A DNA stretch of 64,000 nucleotides from Thermobacillus xylanilyticus. GTDB taxonomy: Bacteria; Bacillota; Bacilli; Paenibacillales; Paenibacillaceae. Positions within the stretch are counted from its first letter, which is position 1, and each line of letters starts with the position of its first letter. Below, in pieces: positions 8,725 to 16,846 of this stretch. Below the pieces are notes generated by a model. The model saw nothing but the letters and a program-made list of their open reading frames with translations, was not told the DNA's origin and ran no database searches. The stretch spans positions 78,238 to 142,237 of the forward strand of contig NZ_CAJRAY010000026.1 of the NCBI RefSeq assembly GCF_907165215.1, in the 5' to 3' direction. Both the position numbers and the translations under genes were made by a program.

Positions 8725-9525
8725 TCAGAAGTATCGCGACCATCTGGCAAATTTTTCGCCGATCAGCGAGATGATGAAGATGACGAACGTGATGACGGCC
8801 GACCAGGCGAGCACCACCATGTTCAGCCCTTCGCTGCGCTGTTCGGAGTAGACGCGCACCGGGAACGTCGTGTTGCCCGAGCTCGAGATGAACATGGTGA
8901 GCGTCACGTCGGTGAACGAAATGAGATAGCCGAACACCGCGCCGACCATCACGCCGGGCAGGATGATCGGGAAAATCACCCGCCGGAACGTCGACCATTT
9001 GCCCGCCCCGAGGCTGTACGCCGCCTCCTCCAGCCGGCTGTTCATCTCGCGCAGACTCTGCAGGACGACCCGCAGGATGAACGGCGTCACCATGACCGTG
9101 TGCGCCAGCACGAGGGTGACGAACCGGCCGGACAGGCCGAACATGCCGTACAGTTGCAGCAGGCCGAGCGACCAGATGACGAGCGGGAAGAACAGCGGCG
9201 CCAGCAGGACCGTCTCGACGAAGCGGTTCGCCCGGCGGTGGAGCCACAGCGACGCCGGCAGCGTGAGCAGAACGGACAGTGCGGTCGCATAGAGGGCCAG
9301 CCTCAGGCTGCTCACGACCGAACCGCGGTAGTTGCCGTTCTCCGCCATCTCGACGAACCAGCGCAGACTGACACCCTTCAGCGGGAAAGAGAAATAGTCG
9401 GCGTCGTTGAACGCCACGATGATCATCAGCAGGCCGGGGGCTGTCACGAACAGGAAGGCCAGCCACACCGCGCCGTGATAGAGCGCCTTCACGGAGCCGG
9501 AAAGCCATTTGCCACCTGCGTTCAT
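8725..9525 (-). CDS. ABC importer permease (PotC-type)
   Basis: The 266-residue integral membrane protein has about six transmembrane segments, starting with WLAFLFVTAPGLLMIIVAF, and the cytoplasmic EAA loop (LEEAAYSLGAGKWSTFRRVIFPIILPG, about 170-195) that contacts the ATPase. The family is that of PotC/YdcV permeases for polyamines and related solutes. It overlaps the preceding permease gene by 4 nt. Confidence 0.92.
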   Translation of the reverse strand: MNAGGKWLSGSVKALYHGAVWLAFLFVTAPGLLMIIVAFNDADYFSFPLKGVSLRWFVEMAENGNYRGSVVSSLRLALYATALSVLLTLPASLWLHRRANRFVETVLLAPLFFPLVIWSLGLLQLYGMFGLSGRFVTLVLAHTVMVTPFILRVVLQSLREMNSRLEEAAYSLGAGKWSTFRRVIFPIILPGVMVGAVFGYLISFTDVTLTMFISSSGNTTFPVRVYSEQRSEGLNMVVLAWSAVITFVIFIISLIGEKFARWSRYF

Positions 9526-10403
9526 CTGACCTCACCTCCCGTCCTGCGCGTCAGCAGCGCGAGCAGAGCGGAGATCATGCCGAGCATGGCGAGCAGATTG
9601 AGCGAGATGACGGCCGCGAACGGCCAGTCGAAGACCTGGATCGCCTGTTGGTAGATGATCTGGGCGAGCAACTGGATCTTGCCCTGGCCGACGATGCCCG
9701 GCGTCGCGAACGAGCCGAGCGTCATGCCGAAGACCAGCCCGCTGCCGGCGATCATGCCGCCTTTCGTGAGCGGCACGGTCACCCGGATGAAGGCGGACCA
9801 GGAGCCCGCGCCCAGACTGGCCGCCGCGTCGGGCAGGTTCGCCGGAATGGTGCGCAGCGAGTTCAGGATCGAGAGCACCATGAACGGCAGGAAGGCGTGG
9901 ACGAGCGCGATCATGACGGCCGCGTCCGTGCCGAGGAAATTGAACGGCTTGTCCAGCCATCCTAAGGCGCGAAGCCCCGCGTTGATCGGTCCGTAACGCG
10001 CGAGCAGCAGGTACCAGCCGAGGGATTGGAGCAGCGCGCCGCTGAACAGCGGGGTGAGCACGAGCGTGATGAGCGTCGTCTTGGCGAACGATCTCGCCTT
10101 GTAGATGGACCAGGCCAGCAGATAACCGACCACGAGCGTCGCCAGGACCACGACGACGCAATAGGCGAGCGTCTTGCCGATCACCTTCAGGAAGTACGGG
10201 TCGGTGTAGAAACGCCGGTAGTTCTCCGGCGAGTAGACTCTCTCCCAGAGGTACAGTTCAGGCGCGTTGACCTGAAAGCTGATCACCATGAGCAGCAGCG
10301 CGGGGAGCAGGAAAATGATCCCGTACACCGCAAGGGCGGGAGAGAGCAACATCCACCCAACCCCGAACCGCCTTCCGCCGGTTGTTCGCGATGATTGAGT
10401 CAT
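9522..10403 (-). CDS. ABC importer permease (PotB-type)
   Basis: The 293-residue protein has about six membrane spans and a binding-protein-dependent permease loop (PDAAASLGAGSWSAFIRVTVPLTKGG, about 195-220). It pairs with the next permease to form the channel of a PotB/PotC-like importer. The start is preceded by GAGGAAGGAAGAGAG. It follows the binding-protein gene in the operon by about 60 nt. Confidence 0.92.
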   Translation of the reverse strand: MTQSSRTTGGRRFGVGWMLLSPALAVYGIIFLLPALLLMVISFQVNAPELYLWERVYSPENYRRFYTDPYFLKVIGKTLAYCVVVVLATLVVGYLLAWSIYKARSFAKTTLITLVLTPLFSGALLQSLGWYLLLARYGPINAGLRALGWLDKPFNFLGTDAAVMIALVHAFLPFMVLSILNSLRTIPANLPDAAASLGAGSWSAFIRVTVPLTKGGMIAGSGLVFGMTLGSFATPGIVGQGKIQLLAQIIYQQAIQVFDWPFAAVISLNLLAMLGMISALLALLTRRTGGEVR

Positions 10404-10463
10404 GCCGCCCTCTCTTCCTTCCTCTTCAAATTCGCGTTGCCGTGCCGCCGGAGGCGACGGAGG

Positions 10464-11582
10464 TCAATCGGCCAGAATTTCCGTGTTCCAGCGCTGCGTC
10501 CACTCCGAGCGCTTATCCAGGAGATACTCCCATTCCAGCACCTGCAGCTTGCTGACGGTCTCCTCGCCGTACACGATCTTCGCGGCGACTTCGTCCGGCA
10601 CCTTGACTTCCTTGTTGGTCGGCCCCATGAACAGGTTCGTCGCGAAATAGGTCTGCGTCTCCACGCTGATGGCCAGGTTGACGAACGCTTTCGCGAGTTC
10701 CGGATGCTTCGTGCCCTTGGCGATGACGATCGTGTCCTTCGCCATGACCGCGCCCGGGCCGTCGGGATACACGAACTCGACCGGAAAGCCCTTCTCGATG
10801 TAGTCGTTGGCATAGCTGTTGAAGATCGGCGCGGCCAGCACGCTTCCGCTCTCCATCTCGAGGAACAGCTCGTCCAGGTTGTTGTAGGTCATCGGCACCG
10901 GCTTCAGTTCTTTCAGCTTTTCGAAGTTGTGGTCGTCGTCCCGCTCGGTCTTGCCGAAGGCGAGGCCGGCGATGGCGATGAACGCGTCGCTCTCGAAGCC
11001 CGGATAGGTCGGGAACGCAACCTTTCCTTTGAGATCGTCGCGCCACAGATCGGACCATTTCGTGATCGGCTCCTTGACGAGCTCCTTGTTGTACACGATC
11101 CCCAGGGCCATGAACGTCATGCCGTAGCCGTTCTGTTGCGCGGCCGGGTAGAGCTGCGGGAAGTTCGGGATCGATTCGTCCACCGGTTCGGCCACGCCGT
11201 CCTCGATCGCCTGCTTCGACTCGTACAGGTTCAGGAAGGCCACGTCCATCGTCGGATTGCCTTTCTCGGCGTACAGCTTGGCGACCCGGTCGCCGGTGCC
11301 GCCCAGCACCAGTTCGATCTCCGCGCCCATTTCCTCGAGCGGCTTGACCGCGAACTCCTCGATCGCCGCGCCGTAGTCGCCGCCCCAGACGCCGACCACG
11401 AGCTTCTGCCCCTTGTACGGCTTGTCGTTCGACGAGCTGCCGCCGGAGCCGCTTGCGCCGGAGCTTCCCGAACTTCCGGAACCGCCGGAACCGCTTCCTC
11501 CGCCCGATCCGCCGCCGCAAGCGGCGACCACCAACATCGCAACCACCGTCACCAACACCAGCAACATCCTTCGAACAGCCAT
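10464..11582 (-). CDS. ABC importer substrate-binding lipoprotein (PotD/polyamine-type)
   Basis: The 372-residue protein starts with a signal peptide ending in a lipobox (VVAAC near residue 21) and a long Gly/Ser linker, then a two-lobed binding fold (VGVWGGDYGAAIEEFAV.., MTFMALGIVYNKELVKEP, WSDLWRDDLKGKVAFP). The last motif is typical of the PotD/AfuA-like class. It is anchored outside the membrane and delivers substrate to the permeases. As first gene of the operon it follows the promoter region shared with the creatininase gene. The ligand is unknown; the downstream enzymes suggest nucleosides, although this class usually binds polyamines, organic cations or iron. Confidence 0.92.
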   Translation of the reverse strand: MAVRRMLLVLVTVVAMLVVAACGGGSGGGSGSGGSGSSGSSGASGSGGSSSNDKPYKGQKLVVGVWGGDYGAAIEEFAVKPLEEMGAEIELVLGGTGDRVAKLYAEKGNPTMDVAFLNLYESKQAIEDGVAEPVDESIPNFPQLYPAAQQNGYGMTFMALGIVYNKELVKEPITKWSDLWRDDLKGKVAFPTYPGFESDAFIAIAGLAFGKTERDDDHNFEKLKELKPVPMTYNNLDELFLEMESGSVLAAPIFNSYANDYIEKGFPVEFVYPDGPGAVMAKDTIVIAKGTKHPELAKAFVNLAISVETQTYFATNLFMGPTNKEVKVPDEVAAKIVYGEETVSKLQVLEWEYLLDKRSEWTQRWNTEILAD

Positions 11583-11929
11583 CTCTCTCCATACCTCCCC
11601 ATTGCCGCATGCGGCGGATTCACGGCGGCGATGTCCGAATCGTTCGCCCGTTCCCGTTTCGCGCCAGGCGTTTTGTCGAAACGGGTCGAATGGTCCGCTC
11701 CGCGCCGATACCAGCAGTATAAGCCCGGGACTCCGCGTCCCGTAAAGCGGAACGGGAAAGGATTGTGTCCGTAAACATCTGAATGGTGCATTCTTGTGCA
11801 TTTGTCCAAAAACATGGCCAAAGGAGGGGCGATGCCTGTTCTCCGTTCGCGAATCTTGTTATGATCAGGGGTACAGCCGACGGGACAGCCGGCAACGTTC
11901 GATCTGTTTTGACAAAGGATGTGGAATGG
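11583..11929. promoter_or_regulatory. Divergent promoter region of the nucleoside operon and the creatininase gene
   Basis: This 347-nt region has no gene. For the minus-strand operon a -10 (TATACT, 11716-11721) can be seen with a weak -35 (TTACGG) 18 nt away. Downstream of it lies a 9-bp perfect inverted repeat (annotated separately). The plus-strand creatininase gene must start from the right part, where AT content rises after 11755. No regulator gene is encoded within the operon. Confidence 0.45.
11653..11685. promoter_or_regulatory. Inverted repeat, possible operator of the nucleoside operon
   Basis: CCCGTTTCG and CGAAACGGG are perfect 9-nt arms separated by 15 nt. The repeat lies between the inferred -10 and the start codon of the binding-protein gene, so it could be a repressor site or a leader hairpin. 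Confidence 0.4.
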
Positions 11930-12706
11930 ATGCGGAGATATGAAGGACGCACCTGGAACGAGCGCTTCCTGCCGCGCCTCAGCACGGCGGAGATCGCCGC
12001 GCTGGACAGGGAGCGGTCGCTGCTCGTCCTGCCGATCGCATCGGTGGAGCAGCACGGCGGGCATTTGCCGGTATTCACGGATTCCCTGCTGAACGAGGGG
12101 CTGATCGAAGGCGCCGTCGCCAAGCTTCCGCCGGACGCCGCGGTATGGGTGCTGCCGCCCCTGTATTACGGCAAGAGCACCGAACACTGCGGATTTTCGG
12201 GGACGTTCTCGTTGTCGACGGAGACGCTGCTCGCGGTGCTCCGCGACCTCCTGGCCGGCGCCGGCGGCGACGGATGGCGCAAGCTGCTGATCGTGAACAG
12301 CCACGGCGGCAATCCGGAGGTTCTGGCGCTCGCCGCCCGCGACGCCCGCGCGGCGTACGGGCTCAAGGTCTTTGTGGTGAGTACCGGCGATCTGTACACC
12401 CACGAAGCGTTTCCGGAGCGGGAACTCCATTACGGTATCCACGGCGGCGCGCTGGAGACGTCGATCATGCTCTCGCTGAAGCCGGAGTGGGTGCGGCAGG
12501 ACCAGTACCGCGCGGAATATCCGGTCGAGGTGGAGAGATCGCATTTCAAGCTGGGCGGCGCGGTCACGTTCGGCTGGCTGACGAGCGATGTCTCGGAGAC
12601 GGGGGTTATCGGCGATCCGACGCTTGCAAGCGCGGATCTCGGAAGGGAAATCTACGGGCGGGTCTGTTCCCGCCTTGCGGACATGATGCTGGAGCTGCTG
12701 GAGTGA
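11930..12706 (+). CDS. Creatininase-family hydrolase
   Basis: The 258-residue protein shows the family metal sites: SVEQHGGHLPVFTDSLLNEG (Glu, His, Asp ligands, about 35-55), NSHGGNPEV (His) and the C-terminal HYGIHGGALETSIML (Glu). Members include creatininase and FAPy/ring-opening amidohydrolases such as ArfB, which act on cyclic amides or formamides. It is transcribed divergently from the nucleoside operon and may open or deformylate a base-derived product. ATG 11930 follows AAAGGA; the frame is open upstream but no better start signal is present. Confidence 0.85.
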   Translation: MRRYEGRTWNERFLPRLSTAEIAALDRERSLLVLPIASVEQHGGHLPVFTDSLLNEGLIEGAVAKLPPDAAVWVLPPLYYGKSTEHCGFSGTFSLSTETLLAVLRDLLAGAGGDGWRKLLIVNSHGGNPEVLALAARDARAAYGLKVFVVSTGDLYTHEAFPERELHYGIHGGALETSIMLSLKPEWVRQDQYRAEYPVEVERSHFKLGGAVTFGWLTSDVSETGVIGDPTLASADLGREIYGRVCSRLADMMLELLE

Positions 12707-12723
12707 AGCCGGAGGGAATGACA

Positions 12724-12758
12724 AAACTCCCGCATGCGGTGGTTCGCAGCGGGAGTTT
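12724..12758. terminator. Bidirectional terminator hairpin
   Basis: AAACTCCCGC pairs perfectly with GCGGGAGTTT around a 15-nt loop that itself contains GCATGCGG. It lies between two convergent genes. Its core resembles the hairpin at 3023-3057. Confidence 0.65.
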
Positions 12759-12800
12759 GCCTGACTTGGGTATGGGCGTCTCACGCCCGTCTGTCTTCGC

Positions 12801-13142
12801 TCACTTCAAACTTGCGATTTTCTCGCGGATCGCGCTCCGGCGCCAGCGGGATACCGGCAGCCGCTTCGCCTCTGGTCCTTTCTCGCCGAAATAGAGCACA
12901 TCGCCGTCGAATTCGCTGACTTTCCGCAGGTTGACGTACGTATCGGGGGCGACCAGACAGAAATTCGGATCCGACCGGAGAAGGGCGATTCGGTCGGTGC
13001 TGAGCCGCTTCTTCAGATTGAAGTTGCGGCCGTGGAAGCAGACCAGACCGGGTCCGCCCAGCTTGAAAAACAGTACGTCGCGCTCCAGCGCCAGGTCCTC
13101 GTACAGATTGCGGTCAGACGTTACGGCTTGCACCATCGGCAT
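12801..13142 (-). CDS. Stand-alone LytTR-type DNA-binding protein
   Basis: The 113-residue protein resembles an isolated LytTR domain: VLFFKLGGPGLVCFHGRN, then FCLVAPDTYVNLRKVSEFDGDVLYFG and a C-terminal LPVSRWRRSAIREKI, matching the typical F.R.H+S..VNL..I pattern and final basic helix. No receiver domain is present. The start ATG 13142 is placed 3-4 residues into the frame because AAGGGGG precedes it properly. A perfect cre box lies in its 5' region and a -10 (TATAAT, minus strand, 13184-13189) just upstream, so CcpA may block it. Confidence 0.75.
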   Translation of the reverse strand: MPMVQAVTSDRNLYEDLALERDVLFFKLGGPGLVCFHGRNFNLKKRLSTDRIALLRSDPNFCLVAPDTYVNLRKVSEFDGDVLYFGEKGPEAKRLPVSRWRRSAIREKIASLK

Positions 13143-13170
13143 ATCCCCCTTCAAGTTGCTCTATATTTCT

Positions 13171-13184
13171 TGTGAGCGCTTTCA
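13171..13184 (-). promoter_or_regulatory. Perfect cre (CcpA) box in the leader of the LytTR gene
   Basis: TGTGAGCGCTTTCA fits every constrained position of TGWNANCGNTNWCA. It directly follows the TATAAT -10 of the minus-strand LytTR gene, the position expected for CcpA roadblock repression. The site is pseudo-palindromic so it could also touch the divergent msrAB promoter about 75 nt away. Confidence 0.65.
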
Positions 13185-13236
13185 TTATAACATGAAAACG
13201 GGTTCACCGGAAGCGGAAATTGCGGCGGCTTGTCTG

Positions 13237-13266
13237 CTGGCAACGCGGCGGGCGGAACATTATAAT
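13237..13266 (+). promoter_or_regulatory. Probable sigma-A promoter of msrAB
   Basis: A consensus TATAAT lies at 13261-13266, with CTGGCA (4 of 6 to TTGACA) 18 nt upstream. The msrAB start codon is 53 nt further. Confidence 0.5.
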
Positions 13267-13318
13267 AGGGGTACATCGAAGCCGGCGACGGGCAATCGGC
13301 CCGGCGAAGGAGGAAGGG

Positions 13319-14305
13319 ATGCACGTGTCAGATTCGGACAAACCGGTATATGAACAGGCGGCTTTCGCGGGCGGCTGCTTCTGGTGCATGGTCGAGCCGT
13401 TCGAGGAGATGCCCGGCGTCATCCGCGTCGTGTCGGGCTACACGGGCGGTCACAAACCGAACCCGAACTATGAGGAAGTCTGCTCGGGTACGACGGGGCA
13501 CGCGGAAGCGGTTCATATCACGTACGATCCGCGGCGGATGCCGTACCGGCTGCTGCTCGACATTTTCTGGCGGCAGATCGACCCGACCGATCCGGGCGGG
13601 CAGTTCCACGACCGCGGCTCGTCGTACCGGACGGCGATCTTCTATTATACGGAGGAGCAGCGGGAACTGGCAGAAGCGTCGAAGCGCGAGCTGGAGGCGA
13701 GCGGACGGTTCGACCGGCCGATCGTGACGGAGATCGTGCCCGCCGGGCCGTTCTATCCGGCGGAGGATTACCACCAGGCCTACCACAAGAAGCAGCCTTA
13801 CCGGTACAAAATGTACCGCAAAGCGTCCGGCCGGGACGAATTCATCGCGCGGCACTGGCGGATCCGGAAGGACCCCGAAGAGCTGAAGCGACGGCTCACC
13901 CCGATGCAGTACGAGGTGACGCAGAACAGCGCGACCGAGCCGCCATTCCGCAACGAATATTACGACAACGAAGAGGAAGGCATCTACGTCGACATCGTGT
14001 CGGGGGAGCCGCTCTTCTGCTCGAAGGACAAGTTCGACGCCGGCTGCGGCTGGCCGAGTTTCACGCGTCCGATCCACAAGGGCAGCATCACCGAGCACAT
14101 GGACCTGTCCCACGGCATGGTGCGCATCGAGGTGCGCAGCCTGGAGGCCGACTCGCACCTCGGCCACGTCTTCCCGGACGGGCCGCCGGAGCGCGGCGGG
14201 CTGCGCTACTGCATCAATTCGGCGGCGCTGCGCTTCATACCGAAGTCGGAGATGGCGAAGGAGGGCTACGGCGCCTACCTCGGGCTGTTCGAGTCGGAGG
14301 AGTGA
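13319..14305 (+). CDS. msrAB: Fused peptide methionine sulfoxide reductase MsrA/MsrB
   Basis: The 328-residue protein joins MsrA (residues about 10-170; catalytic GGCFWC at 18-23) and MsrB (about 185-320; GCGWPSF, then [11 protein letters not shown] with the catalytic Cys). It reduces both S- and R-methionine sulfoxide, repairing oxidised proteins in the cytosol. The MsrB part lacks the two CxxC zinc pairs of many MsrBs. AAGGAGGAAGGG precedes the ATG. It is monocistronic and ends before a large hairpin shared with manA. Confidence 0.95.
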   Translation: MHVSDSDKPVYEQAAFAGGCFWCMVEPFEEMPGVIRVVSGYTGGHKPNPNYEEVCSGTTGHAEAVHITYDPRRMPYRLLLDIFWRQIDPTDPGGQFHDRGSSYRTAIFYYTEEQRELAEASKRELEASGRFDRPIVTEIVPAGPFYPAEDYHQAYHKKQPYRYKMYRKASGRDEFIARHWRIRKDPEELKRRLTPMQYEVTQNSATEPPFRNEYYDNEEEGIYVDIVSGEPLFCSKDKFDAGCGWPSFTRPIHKGSITEHMDLSHGMVRIEVRSLEADSHLGHVFPDGPPERGGLRYCINSAALRFIPKSEMAKEGYGAYLGLFESEE

Positions 14306-14384
14306 AGGCGCATCCCCGGGGGATGCGGGCGCCGGGTGCTCCGGTTATTTGGGGGAGTATTCAACCCAATCGGGATCATGAACG

Positions 14385-14454
14385 AAAAAACTTCCTCTAT
14401 TCCGTCAAAAATCCCGAAATTCGGGCATCCGGCGGAAAATGGAGGAAGTTTTTT
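14385..14454. terminator. Bidirectional terminator between msrAB and manA
   Basis: AAAAAACTTCCTC pairs with GAGGAAGTTTTTT; inside, TTCCG/CGGAA and CCCGAA/TTCGGG extend the structure. U-runs occur on both strands, fitting the two convergent genes. Confidence 0.8.
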
Positions 14455-14532
14455 CTTCTATTATTCATCGGATAAAGACCGAATTCGACAAAACCGGCGA
14501 AGAAATTTCCGCTGTTGGAGCGGGGAAAGGCA

Positions 14533-15504
14533 TCACGGCACCCGGCTGCGCAGCACGGTCAGCGAGCCTTCGATCTCGTACTCGCCGAGATTGGCCGGCA
14601 CGAGGAAGCAGTCGCCGGGCGCGACCGGCTGCTCGCCGCCATTCCAGCGCAGCGTGCCGCTGCCGTCCGCGGCGATCAGGATGACGAAGCTGTCGCCGGT
14701 CGTCGCCAGCTTCACGCTGCCGTCCACGATGCCCTTCTCGACGACGAAGTACGGCGATTCCGCAATCTTGAGCCATACGCCCGGACGGACGCCGTCCGTC
14801 TTCATCCGGGTCGCGCCGGCGCCTTCGTAGGCGATGACGTTCAGGGAGTCCTCGATATGCAGCTCGCGCGGCTTGCCGTCGAGACCCGGGCGGTTGTAGT
14901 CGTAGAGCCGGTACGTCGTGTCGGAGTTCTGCTGGATCTCCGCCACGACGACGCCCGCGCAGAGCGCGTGCACCGTGCCCGCGGGGATGTAGAACGCGTC
15001 GCCCGCCTCCACGGGGACTTCCTGCAGGCATTCCATGATCCGGCCTTCGGCGATCGCGGCTTCGAGCTCGGGCCGGCCGATGCCTTCCTTCAGGCCGTAA
15101 ATGATCTTCGCACCCGGCTTCGCGTCGAGCACGTACCACATCTCGGTCTTGCCGAGCTCGCCTTCCGGCAGCCCCTCGTAATCGTCCGTCGGGTGCACCT
15201 GCACGGACAGGTCGTCGTTGCAGTCGAGCAATTTGACGAGCAGCGGGAACCGGCCGTTGCGCTCGGAGAATCCCCGCGAGCCGAACCAATCCCGGCCGTA
15301 AGCCTCGCGGATCTCGTCCAGTCCCTTGCCGGCGAGCGGGCCGTTCACGACGCGCGTCGTGCCGTTCGGATGGTCGGCGATCATCCAGCCTTCGCCGATC
15401 GCCCCTTCCGGCGGCGTCAGTCCGAAACGTTCAAGCGCGCGTCCTCCCCATACCCGTTCCTTGAACTCGGGGGCGAACTTGAGCGGATAAGGTTGCACGG
15501 TCAT
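14533..15504 (-). CDS. manA: Mannose-6-phosphate isomerase, class I
   Basis: The 323-residue cupin enzyme interconverts mannose 6-phosphate and fructose 6-phosphate. Zinc ligands are visible in LSVQVHPTDDYE (His), KTEMWYVLDA (Glu) and IPAGTVHAL (His). The length is that of the short Bacillus-type ManA/Pmi. It is apparently transcribed from its own promoter upstream of 15504, with the mnmM gene 85 nt upstream on the same strand, so co-transcription is possible. Confidence 0.93.
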   Translation of the reverse strand: MTVQPYPLKFAPEFKERVWGGRALERFGLTPPEGAIGEGWMIADHPNGTTRVVNGPLAGKGLDEIREAYGRDWFGSRGFSERNGRFPLLVKLLDCNDDLSVQVHPTDDYEGLPEGELGKTEMWYVLDAKPGAKIIYGLKEGIGRPELEAAIAEGRIMECLQEVPVEAGDAFYIPAGTVHALCAGVVVAEIQQNSDTTYRLYDYNRPGLDGKPRELHIEDSLNVIAYEGAGATRMKTDGVRPGVWLKIAESPYFVVEKGIVDGSVKLATTGDSFVILIAADGSGTLRWNGGEQPVAPGDCFLVPANLGEYEIEGSLTVLRSRVP

Positions 15505-15589
15505 GGCATTCTCTCCCTTTCATCTGTCTGCTGCGCAATCGGTTTGATATGCGCGTACTCTCTGTTGCATGATCTGTCCGCCGCTTTGC

Positions 15590-16171
15590 TCACTTGCGCT
15601 CCACCGCGATCAGATACGGCGCGTGCGGCCGCTGGATCATCCGGTACAGCACGGCCTGTCCGGCGTCGGCGGGCAGCGAGCGCGCCCATTCGTCGACCGC
15701 CTCGCCCTCTTCGCGGCCGCCTTCGTGGCCCGTGTAGACGACGACGGTGAGCACGCCGCCCGGACGGAGGAACGTGAGCGATGCGTCGAGCGCCGCCAGC
15801 GTCGTCTCCGGACGGGTCACGATCGACCGGGCGTCCTCGGCGCCGGGCAGGTAACCGAGGTTGAACATGACGGCGGAGACTTGACCCGCGAGCTTCGCGG
15901 GCAGCAGCTCCGCCATCCGGTGGTGGCTCGCGAGAAACAGCTCAAGCCGCGTCTCCGGAGCGGCGGACGCCACGCGGGCGCGCGCCGCATCCAGGGCGGC
16001 CTGCTGGATGTCGAAGCCGTAGACGACGCCCTTCGGCCCGACGGCCTGCGCGAGGAAGGCGGTGTCGACGCCGTTGCCGACGGTCGCGTCGATGGCGGCG
16101 TCCCCCGGCCGGATGCGTTCGGCGGCCAGCCGGTGGGCCATGGTCAGCACCGACGGGAAGCCCATCAGCAT
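15590..16171 (-). CDS. mnmM: tRNA 5-aminomethyl-2-thiouridine methyltransferase MnmM (YtqB)
   Basis: The 193-residue class I SAM-dependent methyltransferase has the SAM loop AAIDATVGNGVDTAFLA (about 24-40), the acidic GFDIQ end of strand 2 and the VMFNLGYLPG motif typical of YtqB. YtqB of Bacillus subtilis is reported as MnmM, which methylates nm5(s2)U34 of tRNA to mnm5(s2)U. It overlaps by 7 nt the end of the ytqA/mnmL remnant, the usual partner order. With ytqA truncated, its substrate supply may be altered. Confidence 0.88.
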   Translation of the reverse strand: MLMGFPSVLTMAHRLAAERIRPGDAAIDATVGNGVDTAFLAQAVGPKGVVYGFDIQQAALDAARARVASAAPETRLELFLASHHRMAELLPAKLAGQVSAVMFNLGYLPGAEDARSIVTRPETTLAALDASLTFLRPGGVLTVVVYTGHEGGREEGEAVDEWARSLPADAGQAVLYRMIQRPHAPYLIAVERK

Positions 16172-16846
16172 CCACCCGGACAGCCGCCGGCGCCGCTCGG
16201 GCTCGCGGCGAGCTCGTCGTCTTCATCCGAAGCGAAGAAGCCGCGATCCGCGCCCGTGACCGCCGCATTCGCGTCGTTCGCTCCGGATGCGGCGACGGCG
16301 CCGCGCCGCTTGCCCTGCCAGGTGTTCCGCCGCTCGAACTCCGCGTCGATCGCGTTCAGCACTTCCCATTTCTTCAGGCTCCACATCGGCCCGATGAGCA
16401 GTTCCCGCGGCGCGTCGCCCGTCACGCGGTGGACCACCATCTCCGGCGGCAGCATCTCGATCGTGTCGACGACCAGATTCACATACTCGTCCATCTCGAG
16501 GAAACGGACGAGGCCCGCCTGCCACTGCTTCACCATCGGCGTCTTCTTCATCAGGTGGAGCAGGTGGATCTTGATCCCCTGCACGTCCATCTCCGCGACC
16601 GCGCGCCCGGTCTCCAGCATCATCTCGTGCGTCTCGAGGGGAAGCCCGTAGATGATGTGGGCGCAGACGCGGATGCCGCGCTCCCTGAGCCGCCGGACAG
16701 CGTCATAGTAGCAGGCCGTGTCATGCGCGCGGTTGATCAGCTTCGACGTCGATTCGTGGATCGTCTGCAGCCCCATCTCGACCCACAGATACGTCCGCTC
16801 GTTCAGCTCGGCGAGGTAGTCGACGACGTCGTCCTTATCCGAAACG
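16165..16846 (-). pseudogene. ytqA: YtqA/MnmL radical-SAM protein, 5' part deleted
   Basis: From DDVVDYLAELNERTYLWVE onward, about 225 residues match the C-terminal two thirds of the TIGR01212-type radical-SAM protein YtqA (GLQTIHEST, INRAHD, HIIYGLPLETHEMM, HLLHLMKKTPM, PPEMVVHRVTGDAP, GPMWSLKKWEVLNAID). The N-terminal part with the CxxxCxxC iron-sulfur motif is absent, replaced by transposase-derived sequence. The remaining reading frame is separated from the transposase frame only by the TGA at 16858-16860. No start codon precedes the homology, so at most a fragment from Met at 16776 could be made. MnmL activity should be lost. Confidence 0.85.

Noticed and set aside
14515-15750. Plus-strand ORF of 411 codons opposite manA
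   Set aside because: Shadow of manA, whose zinc ligands and length are canonical.
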